Origin: Candidatus Paracaedimonas acanthamoebae | Lineage (GTDB): Bacteria > Pseudomonadota > Alphaproteobacteria > Caedimonadales > Caedimonadaceae | Direction: 5' to 3' | Length of the DNA stretch: 37,512 nucleotides | Assembly (NCBI GenBank): GCA_017307065.1 | Contig: JAFKGL010000022.1 | Location: 1-37,512, forward strand | In this document: one piece after another, positions 1-7,364 of the stretch | Layout of the letters: every line of letters starts with the position of its first letter | How positions within the stretch are numbered: position 1 is the first letter of the stretch | Notes under the pieces: generated by a model | What the model saw: the letters and a program-made list of their open reading frames with translations, nothing else | Databases searched by the model: none | What the model was told of the DNA's origin: nothing | Translations under genes and position numbers: made by a program

Positions 1-428
1 AAATAAAGGTTTTAAGGGGTTTGAATGGATGAATTTAAGCGAATGACTTTCTGCGTCTTAAACCAAGGATCAACATCGTATGAAAGAAAGAGAGAAAAAT
101 AAAAAAATGACTTAGTGACTGACGAAACCGTACATCAAGGAATGTACACCACATCTTCAGAATCTTCAATGATTTTGAAGAGGACAAGTTCTCAGATTCC
201 CTTGGTACCGGGGAAGAGAGAGACTAGACCAAAATTGGATGTTTGACAGCGTGAATAAATGAAACTAGAGGCCTTGTGAGGCAACTGGCAACTTCAGCGG
301 AAGCAATGGAACCAAAAGTATTTTAAAAGAAACGTTTAATTTTCTATGGTTCAAAAAATAGATGAATGGTGGTGGAAAGGTTTGGAATAGATCTCATGGT
401 GATAAGCTCGATCTATCGGCTGCTTGAG

Positions 429-451
429 ATTCTCGGGACACGCCCGAGAAT
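429..451. repeat. REP-like palindrome (ATTCTCGGG/CCCGAGAAT)
   Basis: Perfect 9-bp arms ATTCTCGGG (429-437) and CCCGAGAAT (443-451) flank the loop ACACG, followed by GACG. Similar GC-rich palindromes ending in an AATGACG-like string are dispersed in intergenic DNA of many alphaproteobacteria, including intracellular ones (general knowledge). It stands out against the AT-rich surroundings. Only one copy was found in this window, so its repeat status is inferred. Confidence 0.5.
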
Positions 452-676
452 GACGAAAAAGAGAGAGGCCAGGACTTCCATAGGTGAGATCTGAATAAGC
501 ATTGAGATAGGGGGAAATGCTACGTTGGCAGAAGTCTTAAATGAGAATGTCTGGGAATGATAAAAACAGAAAACCAAAGTTATTTAGCTCTGAGAGAGAG
601 TGAATGAAAATTCTGAAAACAAGGGGGTAATCATTGTGGAAGGAAGAGAAATTATCAAAAAAAGAAAGACGAGATG

Positions 677-715
677 ATCCTTCTTCCTGTTATTATTTCA
701 ACAAGGAAGAAGGAT
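677..715 (-). terminator. Possible terminator of the YqjD/YqjE-like pair
   Basis: A perfect 12-bp inverted repeat (ATCCTTCTTCCT at 677-688, AGGAAGAAGGAT at 704-715) with a 15-nt loop lies 22 bases beyond the stop of the minus-strand gene ending at 738. In the minus direction a T-rich tract follows, but only after about 8-10 mixed bases, so the termination signal is not canonical. Confidence 0.45.
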
Positions 716-737
716 TTGAAACGTCGGGCGATTGATC

Positions 738-1148
738 TCAAACGACTTTCGAATTTTGATCTTTCCGCAGTTTCGTAAAAAGAGGAAGTAAGAAGCCTGC
801 CACCACAGAGACCGCTAAAATCAGCTCTTTGTGATTCGCATAAGCTTCTTTTAAATGCAAATCTTCGGCTTTATGTTTAAGAGTCTCAAGCGATTTATTA
901 ATCATGGTTTTTTGGCTTTTCTGGCGCGCGATCACCATTAAAATTCCCCCTACAAAAAGCAGAGAACCACTTAAAAGTAACCCTGTTTCAAAGGCTCCCA
1001 AAAAAGGAACAAGATAGTGAAATCCAAAATAAAGGCCAAAACCTAAACCGCCTAAGATAAAGCAAGTTCCAAGAGTGCATAACCAAGAGAACGATTTTTC
1101 TTTCGATTTCAAAAATAAATCCAAAAGATTTAAAGCAAACATCATCAT
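738..1148 (-). CDS. YqjE-like holin-family membrane protein
   Basis: A 136-residue integral membrane protein with three hydrophobic segments at roughly residues 22-44, 52-75 and 109-126, and a charged Lys/Glu-rich stretch between the second and third. Size, hairpin topology and position directly after a DUF883 gene match the YqjE/holin-superfamily-III group, which forms a yqjD-yqjE pair in Escherichia coli. Function in that family is poorly known; inner-membrane association under stress is the usual suggestion. Translation starts one base after the stop of the upstream gene, so the two are surely cotranscribed. Three consecutive Met codons begin the frame, so the exact start is uncertain by two residues. 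It is not part of a prophage: no phage gene is nearby. Confidence 0.6.
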   Translation of the reverse strand: MMMFALNLLDLFLKSKEKSFSWLCTLGTCFILGGLGFGLYFGFHYLVPFLGAFETGLLLSGSLLFVGGILMVIARQKSQKTMINKSLETLKHKAEDLHLKEAYANHKELILAVSVVAGFLLPLFTKLRKDQNSKVV

Positions 1149-1149
1149 T

Positions 1150-1569
1150 TTAACGCCTTAAGAGGTTAGAAAGTAAAATTCCTGCGCCAAAAGCCAATAA
1201 AACGGAGGCTAAGGGACGTTCTGCAATGCGATCTTCAAGCTCATCTAGTTTATCTTGGCCATAACTGATGATCTCTTCCCCTTTTTCTTTTAAAGAATCT
1301 GTGGAGAGTTGTTGAGATATGCCTTTCAATTCATCTTTAAGCTCATCAAAGATTTCTTGGGCAGCCCCTTTGAGATCATCAAAATCATCTGCCGCGGCAT
1401 TTTTTAATTTTCCATAAGCTTTTTCGCCGTCCACTAAAAGTTTCTGTAAATTTTTAGATTTTTTGGGATTCAAATTGTAGGAAGCTGAATCTGAAATATC
1501 ATTAATAATCGTACGGTATTTTTCGAGCCTATCGCCAAAGTTACGAATGATGCTATCATTGGTATACAT
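1150..1569 (-). CDS. DUF883 (YqjD/ElaB-like) membrane-anchored protein
   Basis: A 139-residue protein made of a long charged amphipathic helical region (about residues 5-115) and one C-terminal membrane anchor with a Gly-rich core (residues about 121-136), ending in two arginines. This is the architecture of YqjD/ElaB/YgaM proteins, C-tail-anchored inner-membrane proteins that bind stationary-phase ribosomes in E. coli (family knowledge). A good ribosome-binding site (GAAGGAAGA) precedes the ATG. It is the first gene of a two-gene operon with the YqjE-like gene. A perfect 17-bp inverted repeat lies 35 bases upstream and may be part of its control region. Confidence 0.7.
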   Translation of the reverse strand: MYTNDSIIRNFGDRLEKYRTIINDISDSASYNLNPKKSKNLQKLLVDGEKAYGKLKNAAADDFDDLKGAAQEIFDELKDELKGISQQLSTDSLKEKGEEIISYGQDKLDELEDRIAERPLASVLLAFGAGILLSNLLRR

Positions 1570-1894
1570 AATTCTTCCTTCTCAATTATTTAAATAAAAA
1601 TTCAAGGGAATCAGCTTACAAGGTACAGGGGAGTGAAAACGATTCTGTAAGCTGATTCCCTTAGGTTGTCCGAAGACATTTTTTATTTTAAGAAAGCCTA
1701 TCAGAAACAAAAGTTGAAAAAAGTTGTCTTTTTCTCGTGTTATTTCGTAAGGACTTTAGGAGATTCTTAAATATTTAAGAGAGAGCAAGGTTTTTTTGAT
1801 CAATAAAATTGTCGAAGATCCCTTTATTAAATGACACGCATGGATTATTGTTGAACCCTTATTTAAGGAAGAAAATTTTAAGGATCTCTAAAAA
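1570..1894. other. Divergent intergenic region with long inverted repeat
   Basis: A 325-base AT-rich spacer between the minus-strand DUF883 operon and the plus-strand symporter gene. It must hold promoters for both, but no confident -35/-10 pair could be assigned. Its main feature is the perfect inverted repeat at 1604-1662. No small gene was seen. Confidence 0.6.
1604..1662. repeat. Perfect 17-bp inverted repeat with 25-nt loop
   Basis: The left arm AAGGGAATCAGCTTACA (1604-1620) is exactly complementary to TGTAAGCTGATTCCCTT (1646-1662); pairing stops at both ends. It lies between two divergent genes, so it is not an ordinary gene-end terminator. It could be a leader hairpin or attenuator of the DUF883 operon, an operator, or a small non-autonomous repeat. 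No other copy was seen in the window. Confidence 0.85.
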
Positions 1895-3097
1895 GTGTTT
1901 ATAAGCTATTTAAAAAAGTTACAAAAAAATATTCTTTTTCAATTGGTTATGATATTTACTTTGGTCCTCTTTTTTGGGGAATGTTTTCCTCTTCTTCTGA
2001 AAGAAGGGGCTTATGCCGTGAGTCTTTCGATTAAAGAATTGCTTGTCTTCAGTTTGCCTTTAATCATTTTCAGCTATCTTACATCTTGTCTATTTTCCTT
2101 AAAGGGTGGCGCTTTAAAGTTTATAGTTTTTATTTTGATCGGCGTTATCCTTTCAAATACAATTTCAATTTTAGCGGCCTATGGCGTTAAAATGACAGGA
2201 TTTTTAGAATTTAGTCTTCAAAAAGCAACCATTACAACTCCCTCTGTTATTCTGAAACCTTTATGGCAATTTAGTCTTCCGTTATGGATTAAAAATGATT
2301 GGGCTCTGTTTGCAGGCTTGGGAGTCGGTGCATTTTTAGCTATCTTTCCGCATCCACTCATTGAAAAAGGACTTCGAAAACTCAAAGGAAAAGTCGATTA
2401 TCTGTTGAATAAAATCTTTATTCCATTGCTGCCGGTTTTTATTTTGGGCTTCATTTTGAAATTGAGCCATGAAGGTCAGTTACAACCCATCCTCAAAAAT
2501 TATGCTCATATGTTTGGCATTATTATTACCGCTCTTACCCTCTATATTCTTTTGATGTATGGGGTTGCTGTAAAATTTAAAGCGAGCGCGTGGCGTCAGT
2601 GTTTAAAGAATGTTTTTCCCTCGACTGTGGCGGGATTTTCAACAATGTCGAGTGCCGCGACAATGCCAGTAACTCTTTATGCCGCTGAAAAAAATACCCA
2701 TGGAAATAAGATGGTCGAAGCGATTATTCCTGCAACCGTAAATATTCATCTCATCGGTGATTCAATCGGGGTGCCGATTATGATGATGGTGGTGATGGCG
2801 GCTTTTGGGCATCCTCCGATGGATTTTTCAACATACCTCCTTTTTACAGGATACTTTTTGATGACAAAATTTGCGGTTGCGGCTATCCCTGGTGCGACGG
2901 TTATTCTTATTGTTCCTGTTCTTGAAGCCCATTTTGGGTTTACCGCTGAAATGTCAGCGTTGATCACGTCAATTTATATCTTGTTTGATCCGGTTATTAC
3001 AGCCGCAAATGTGACTGGCAACGGGGCGTTTGCTATTCTTTTCGCAAATTTATTGAGCAAAAAGAAAGCCGCCCCTCGGCAAGCTTTCGTGGATTAA
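1895..3097 (+). CDS. Dicarboxylate/amino-acid:cation symporter family protein, divergent
   Basis: A 400-residue polytopic protein of the DAACS (glutamate transporter GltP/GltPh) superfamily, probably a secondary importer of dicarboxylates or amino acids in the inner membrane. Recognisable elements are the serine-rich HP1 tip SSAATMP (252-258), the TM7-like segment NIHLIGDSIG (283-292) and the TM8 segment with D365, P366 and NVTG (372-375). Several canonical residues differ. The NMDGT motif is absent, the TM8 segment is about four residues shorter between the first Asp and the Asn, the Asp/Arg/Thr of the usual D-R-T pattern are missing, and the final Asp of NVxGD is Asn. Coupling ion and substrate are therefore uncertain. 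The start is a GTG preceded by AAGGA at about 10 nt. The gene is monocistronic and convergent with lysS, ten bases away. Confidence 0.75.
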   Translation: MFISYLKKLQKNILFQLVMIFTLVLFFGECFPLLLKEGAYAVSLSIKELLVFSLPLIIFSYLTSCLFSLKGGALKFIVFILIGVILSNTISILAAYGVKMTGFLEFSLQKATITTPSVILKPLWQFSLPLWIKNDWALFAGLGVGAFLAIFPHPLIEKGLRKLKGKVDYLLNKIFIPLLPVFILGFILKLSHEGQLQPILKNYAHMFGIIITALTLYILLMYGVAVKFKASAWRQCLKNVFPSTVAGFSTMSSAATMPVTLYAAEKNTHGNKMVEAIIPATVNIHLIGDSIGVPIMMMVVMAAFGHPPMDFSTYLLFTGYFLMTKFAVAAIPGATVILIVPVLEAHFGFTAEMSALITSIYILFDPVITAANVTGNGAFAILFANLLSKKKAAPRQAFVD

Positions 3098-3107
3098 AAG
3101 AAGAACC

Positions 3108-4604
3108 TTATGCTTTAGGTCGCATGGTCGGAAAAGCGATGACGTCTCGAATGCTAGGTGAATTTGTTAATAGCATTACAAGGCGATCAATCCCGATTCC
3201 AAGGCCACCTGTTGGCGGGAAACCGTATTCCAGGGCCGTAATAAAGTCTTGATCGAAAGGCATTGTTTCTTCATTGCCACGGGCTTTCGCCGCAACTTGA
3301 GCCTCAAAACGTCCTTTTTGATCTAAGGGGTCTGCAAGCTCCGAAAATCCATTCGCAATCTCCCAAGCGTTCACATACGTCTCAAAGCGTTCTGTAAGGC
3401 GGGGGTTTTGAGGATGAGGTTTTGCCAAAGGCGAGATATCGAGCGGGAATTCTGTCACATGCGTTGGTTGAATCAAGGTGTGTTCAACTTTTTCAGCGAA
3501 TAGCGTTTCGACAACACCACCCCACGAATCGGCGCTGCTCGCATTGATGCCTGCTTTTTGAGCTGCGGCCTTGGCTTCTTCAAGGGAATGAATTTGATGG
3601 AAATCAATTCCTGTTGCTTCTTTGACAAGCTCAAGCATAGGCTTGCGGGCCCAAGGTCCCTTGAAGTCAAGTTGGATATCATTGAAATCAAATAGAAGCT
3701 TTCCAAAAACCTTTTCAGCAACTGCCGAAACCATATTCTCGGTGAGTTCCATCATCTTATGACCATCCGCATACGCTTCATAGATTTCAATCATTGTGAA
3801 TTCAGGGTTATGACGAGTTGAGAGGCCTTCATTGCGGAAATTTCTGTTAATTTCAAAAACTTTTTCAGAAAGGCCTCCGACAATAAGCCGCTTGAGGTAA
3901 AGCTCAGGTGCAATTCTTAAATAAAGCTCCATATCAAGGGCATTATGGTGGGTAATGAACGGTTTTGCCGCGGCTCCTCCTGCCAAAACATGCAACATCG
4001 GTGTTTCAACTTCGAGGAAATCTTTTTTATTCAAATAATCGCGAATGGCAACAATGATTTGTGAACGTTCACGAAGTGTTTGGCGAGACTCAGGATTTGC
4101 AATCAAGTCAAGGTATCGTTGACGATAGCGTGTTTCAACATCTTGAAGTCCATGATATTTTTCAGGTGGGGGAAGTAAGCTCTTGGAAAGAAGGGTCACT
4201 TCTTCGGCATTCACGGTAATTTCTCCACGAGGGGTGCGTCGCACGATTCCTTCAATCCCAATAAAATCCCCTAAATCAAGGAGTTTAATCAGCTCAAATT
4301 GTTCTTCAGTGAGATGATTTTTATGACAAAAGATCTGAAGTTTTTCATAAGGATCACTGAGATCAATGAACATACCACTGTTCCGAATGGAGGCAATACG
4401 TCCCGCAACGCGAACTTTATCTGTCGTTTCTTGGCCAGCTTCTAGAGAAGCATACGTTTGCTGAATTTGACTTAAAGTATGCGTTTTTTCATATCCTGAA
4501 GGATAAGGATCAATCCCTTTTTCACGCAAAATTTCAAGTTTTTTTAACCTGACATTGCGGAATTCATTTTCGTCTTCAGTGGGTGTATTTAAGGGCGTTG
4601 TCAT
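3108..4604 (-). CDS. lysS: Lysyl-tRNA synthetase, class II
   Basis: Charges tRNA-Lys with lysine in the cytoplasm. The 498-residue protein has an N-terminal OB-fold anticodon-binding domain (about residues 50-145, including VRVAGRIASIRNSG) and a class II catalytic domain. Motif 2 is seen in FRNEGLSTRHNPEFT and motif 3 in GLGIGIDRLVM near the C-terminus. An ATG five codons upstream (4619) exists, but the ATG at 4604 is preferred because AGGT stands seven bases before it. Many alphaproteobacteria instead use the unrelated class I enzyme, so the class II form is worth noting. The gene lies downstream of asd on the same strand with a 106-base gap containing TGATCA palindromes. Confidence 0.95.
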   Translation of the reverse strand: MTTPLNTPTEDENEFRNVRLKKLEILREKGIDPYPSGYEKTHTLSQIQQTYASLEAGQETTDKVRVAGRIASIRNSGMFIDLSDPYEKLQIFCHKNHLTEEQFELIKLLDLGDFIGIEGIVRRTPRGEITVNAEEVTLLSKSLLPPPEKYHGLQDVETRYRQRYLDLIANPESRQTLRERSQIIVAIRDYLNKKDFLEVETPMLHVLAGGAAAKPFITHHNALDMELYLRIAPELYLKRLIVGGLSEKVFEINRNFRNEGLSTRHNPEFTMIEIYEAYADGHKMMELTENMVSAVAEKVFGKLLFDFNDIQLDFKGPWARKPMLELVKEATGIDFHQIHSLEEAKAAAQKAGINASSADSWGGVVETLFAEKVEHTLIQPTHVTEFPLDISPLAKPHPQNPRLTERFETYVNAWEIANGFSELADPLDQKGRFEAQVAAKARGNEETMPFDQDFITALEYGFPPTGGLGIGIDRLVMLLTNSPSIRDVIAFPTMRPKA

Positions 4605-4610
4605 GCGAAT

Positions 4611-4614
4611 ACCT
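4611..4614 (-). promoter_or_regulatory. Ribosome-binding site deciding the lysS start
   Basis: AGGT on the minus strand lies six bases before the ATG at 4604. The alternative ATG at 4619 has no such sequence. Confidence 0.5.
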
Positions 4615-4663
4615 ATCATTTTATTTTGGGTGCATTTTCCACATAATAAGGGTGAGGGTCAAG

Positions 4664-4701
4664 AATTTGATCAAATTTATTAATTTGATCAATCTGATCA
4701 A
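4664..4701. repeat. Array of TGATCA palindromes between asd and lysS
   Basis: TGATCA occurs three times (4668-4673, 4686-4691, 4696-4701), with start spacings of 18 and 10 bases. The first copy is inside a perfect 14-bp palindrome, AATTTGATCAAATT (4664-4677). The first two also form an 11-bp stem (4667-4677 with 4682-4692) with a 4-nt loop. It could be the asd terminator, a stem in the lysS leader, or a set of operator sites about 60 bases before lysS. The sequence alone does not choose. Confidence 0.7.
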
Positions 4702-4710
4702 AAAATTTAG

Positions 4711-5718
4711 TTATTTTTTTATAAGTTCTTCTAATATTTGCACAGCATTTAAAGCTGCGCCTTTTCGCAAATTATCAGCAGCGATCCAAAGGGAAAGCCC
4801 TGAAGCCACGGTTGTATCTTGACGTAAACGACTGACACAAACGACGTCTTCGCCGGCAATTTCAAGGGGCGTGATATATCCGTTCTCTTCGGGTCGATCA
4901 AGAACGAAAATGCCTTTTGATTTTTGAAGAGTCGTGCGTGCAGTCTCAACCGTGATCGGTTTCTCAAATTCAACGTTTACGGAAAGACAATGGCCAATGA
5001 ACACTGGGACTCGGACGCAGGTTGCTGTGACCTTGAGAGGCATTTCAAAAATTTTCCGCGTCTCAAGGGCAATTTTTTCTTCTTCAGCTGTGAATCCATC
5101 TCGTTGAAAGCGATCAATTTGAGGAATGAGGTTAAAAGAAATTTGTTTTGGAAAGACATCTTCAGGAATATTTTCATTCACAAGGATAGCCCTTGTTTGG
5201 TTAAAAAGCTCATCCATTGCGGCGGATCCTGCCCCTGAAACGGATTGATAAGTCGACAGAACAATACGTTTAATCTGGGCAAGGTCATGCAGAGGCTTCA
5301 GGGCGACAGTTAAAGGAATGACAACACAATTAGGGCTGGCGATGATGCCGCGTTTTGGTTTTTCTTGAAGGCGATGACTATTGACCTCGGGAACGAGAAG
5401 AGGCACATCTGGTTCAAGGCGGAAATAAGAACTTTTATCCACAATCATTGCACCCGCAGCTGCGGCTTTGGGAAGATATTGCGCAGCAATTTTTGCGTCG
5501 ACGGCGGAAATCACAAAATCAATTCCTGTAAAATCAAATTCTTCAAGCGCCAGCACAGGAAGAACTTTGTCTTCTCCAAAAGAGACTTCGATCCCTTTGG
5601 AACGGTTAGAAGCTAAAGCAAAGATTTCTTTAAGAGGAAAACGACGTTCGACTAAAATATTTAAGGCTTCTCGGCCGACATTGCCTGTGGCCCCTATAAC
5701 TGCGATGCGATAAGTCAT
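4711..5718 (-). CDS. asd: Aspartate-semialdehyde dehydrogenase
   Basis: Reduces aspartyl-4-phosphate to aspartate semialdehyde with NADPH, the branch point to lysine/diaminopimelate, threonine and methionine. Diaminopimelate is needed for peptidoglycan, which may explain why a reduced genome keeps it. The 335 residues show the N-terminal NADP-binding motif GATGNVG (9-15), the catalytic cysteine in SPNC (C131) and the conserved His in VFIGH near residue 248. Length is normal for the bacterial family. AGGA lies seven bases before the ATG. A leader hairpin (5732-5752) sits just upstream of the ribosome-binding site. The neighbour lysS also concerns lysine use, but the gap between them and the palindromes make cotranscription uncertain. 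Confidence 0.95.
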   Translation of the reverse strand: MTYRIAVIGATGNVGREALNILVERRFPLKEIFALASNRSKGIEVSFGEDKVLPVLALEEFDFTGIDFVISAVDAKIAAQYLPKAAAAGAMIVDKSSYFRLEPDVPLLVPEVNSHRLQEKPKRGIIASPNCVVIPLTVALKPLHDLAQIKRIVLSTYQSVSGAGSAAMDELFNQTRAILVNENIPEDVFPKQISFNLIPQIDRFQRDGFTAEEEKIALETRKIFEMPLKVTATCVRVPVFIGHCLSVNVEFEKPITVETARTTLQKSKGIFVLDRPEENGYITPLEIAGEDVVCVSRLRQDTTVASGLSLWIAADNLRKGAALNAVQILEELIKK

Positions 5719-5731
5719 GTTGTTTTCCTAA

Positions 5732-5752
5732 GGTGTAAGATTTCTTCACCTA
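5732..5752 (-). promoter_or_regulatory. Hairpin in the asd leader
   Basis: AGGTG...CACCT arms, extended by AAG/CTT with one bulged base, form a short hairpin directly before the TAGGA ribosome-binding sequence of asd. It might modulate translation, but its stem is short and the transcription start is unknown. Confidence 0.3.
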
Positions 5753-6110
5753 TAATCAAGCTCAAAAAAGAAAGCTAGGATAAAATAATTTTTAGAGATG
5801 AATCTACGCTGTAACTTCTATGGATTGATATCTTGTAAGAGGCATCAGAGATTTTAAAGGTAATTGCTTCTTAAAAAGTTGAGCTGAGTTATTCCGTAGA
5901 GCCTGAGGCATAAATTTCTGACTATAGATATAAGATTCGAGAACGCATAAATTTCGGCAGAGCCCACGCCTCTTGAATCACATAAACAAGCACCATCAAA
6001 TAAAGATTTAATAATCTTATTGTAGCATAAATCTTAATTTTATTTTTCATCTTGTTTTTTATTATTTAAAAAATTTTTTTATTGATGGTTAGGGAAGTTT
6101 TTTTCAAAGA

Positions 6111-6148
6111 AAAAGGTTAAATCAAGTTTTTGCTTAATTTAACCTTTT
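6111..6148 (-). terminator. Rho-independent terminator after ald
   Basis: On the minus strand, a 16-bp stem (AAAAGGTTAAATTAAG paired with CTTGATTTAACCTTTT, one G-U pair) with a 6-nt loop runs straight into a T-rich tail. It lies 24 bases beyond the ald stop codon and closes the T6SS-ald transcription unit. Confidence 0.8.
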
Positions 6149-6171
6149 CATAAAAGACGCGTGAAGCTCAA

Positions 6172-7290
6172 TTAGAATCCGACAGCTTCGTGAGCAGGAA
6201 CATAGGCATAGCCGAGTTCTTTAGCAACGGCTTCATATGTGACATGACCATGAAAGACGTTGAGCCCGTTACAAAGATGTGGATCTTCAGCTAGAGCATT
6301 TTTGTAGCCTTTATTTGCAAGAGCAAGAACAAAAGGAAGCGTTGCATTGTTAAGGGCAAAAGTAGAAGTCCGAGCCACACCGCCGGGCATGTTTGCCACA
6401 CAATAATGAACAATGCCATCCACAATATAGGTGGGATTGTCATGTGTTGTTGGGCGGCTTGTTTCAAAGCAACCACCTTGGTCAATTGCAACATCAACAA
6501 GCACTGAACCGGGGCGCATTTTTTTGAGCATATCGCGTGTCACGAGGCGAGGCGCTGCTGCACCAGGAACTAAAACTGCCCCAATAACAAGATCTGCTTT
6601 TGCAACATAGCGTTCAACGGCATCAAAAGTTGCATAAATTGTATTAAGGCGAGAGCCAAATTCTGCGTCTAATTGTTGAAGTCTTGTGAGAGAACGATCG
6701 ATAACTGTGACATCTGCCTCAAGGCCAATCGACATTCTTAATGCATTTGTTCCAACGACACCACCGCCTAAGATTACAACGTGCGCAGGTTCAACACCTG
6801 GAACACCGCCGAGCAATACACCGGATCCGCCGGGGTATTTCTCAAGGTTATACGCACCAACTTGAACGGACATACGGCCTGCAACTTCACTCATAGGACG
6901 AAGGAGAGGGAGACCTCCTGTGCGATCAGTAACGGTCTCATAAGCAATTGCAACGCATTTTGAGTCAATGAGTCCTTGAGCTTGTTCGGGATCTGGCGCA
7001 AGATGGAGATAAGTAAAGAGGATTTGGTCCTCTTTTAACATTTTTGTTTCACTTGGTTGAGGCTCTTTAACTTTGACAATCATGTCAGCTTGCGCGAAAA
7101 TTTCTTGTGCGGAAGATTTTATGTGAGCCCCAGCTTTTTGATAATCTTCATCGCTAAAACCGATTCCTATGCCAGCCCCAGTTTCAATAATGATCTCATG
7201 GCCATGATAGATAAGTTCGCGAACACTACTTGGCACAAGGCCAACACGATACTCGTGTGTTTTAATTTCTTTGGGAACACCAATACGCAT
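6172..7290 (-). CDS. ald: Alanine dehydrogenase
   Basis: NAD-dependent enzyme that interconverts L-alanine with pyruvate and ammonia. In a host-dependent cell it could feed imported alanine into pyruvate. The 372-residue length is standard. Visible signatures are the N-terminal MRIGVPKEIKTHEYRVG, the Rossmann motif GGGVVG near residues 175-180, and the conserved DVAIDQGGCFETSRPTTH block near 267-284. An AAGGAG ribosome-binding site precedes the ATG. It lies 74 bases after tssA on the same strand; a candidate promoter (7329-7357) may let it be expressed independently. No metabolic link to type VI secretion is known, so its place at the operon end may be incidental. Confidence 0.95.
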   Translation of the reverse strand: MRIGVPKEIKTHEYRVGLVPSSVRELIYHGHEIIIETGAGIGIGFSDEDYQKAGAHIKSSAQEIFAQADMIVKVKEPQPSETKMLKEDQILFTYLHLAPDPEQAQGLIDSKCVAIAYETVTDRTGGLPLLRPMSEVAGRMSVQVGAYNLEKYPGGSGVLLGGVPGVEPAHVVILGGGVVGTNALRMSIGLEADVTVIDRSLTRLQQLDAEFGSRLNTIYATFDAVERYVAKADLVIGAVLVPGAAAPRLVTRDMLKKMRPGSVLVDVAIDQGGCFETSRPTTHDNPTYIVDGIVHYCVANMPGGVARTSTFALNNATLPFVLALANKGYKNALAEDPHLCNGLNVFHGHVTYEAVAKELGYAYVPAHEAVGF

Positions 7291-7328
7291 TCAATAACTC
7301 CTTCTTAATGAACAATTCTTAGCAGAAC

Positions 7329-7357
7329 GATATAGGCTTCTTTTGAACAAAAAGCAA
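7329..7357 (-). promoter_or_regulatory. Candidate promoter for ald
   Basis: On the minus strand, TTGCTT (7352-7357) and TATATC (7329-7334) are separated by exactly 17 bases, 39 bases before the ald start. It is a sigma-70-like match found by eye. Confidence 0.4.
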
Positions 7358-7364
7358 ATTTCTT

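Larger units (their letters stand above)
1..737. other. Gene-free region at left edge
   Basis: No convincing coding frame, tRNA or rRNA could be seen on either strand in this 737-base stretch. It is purine-rich on the plus strand. It holds a REP-like palindrome near 429-451 and a 12-bp hairpin at 677-715, listed separately. A smaller dyad, GTACAT/ATGTAC, lies near 131-148. The stretch may be intergenic or a decayed gene; nothing in it allows a function to be named. Confidence 0.6.
5719..6171. other. Intergenic region upstream of asd and downstream of ald
   Basis: This 453-base AT-rich stretch holds the leader of asd at its left end and the ald terminator at its right end (6111-6148). An 11-bp direct repeat, GCATAAATTTC, occurs at 5908-5918 and 5945-5955. 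Between about 5760 and 6100 no open frame longer than 20 codons that begins with ATG and has a ribosome-binding site was seen, and no RNA gene was recognised. Confidence 0.6.

Noticed and set aside
242-261. TTTGACAGCGTGAATAAATG resembles strings in alphaproteobacterial 16S-23S spacers
   Set aside because: No 23S, tRNA-Ile or tRNA-Ala sequence follows, and a short match is not enough to call an rRNA spacer.
738-1148. Prophage holin
   Set aside because: The holin-like fold belongs to the YqjE group next to a DUF883 gene; no lysin or other phage gene is near.
3473-3721. Minus-strand open frame in a second frame of lysS
   Set aside because: It overlaps a well-supported housekeeping gene and its product resembles nothing known.
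5908-5955. Direct repeat GCATAAATTTC in two copies
   Set aside because: At 11 bp in AT-rich DNA it may be chance, and no third copy or function is seen.
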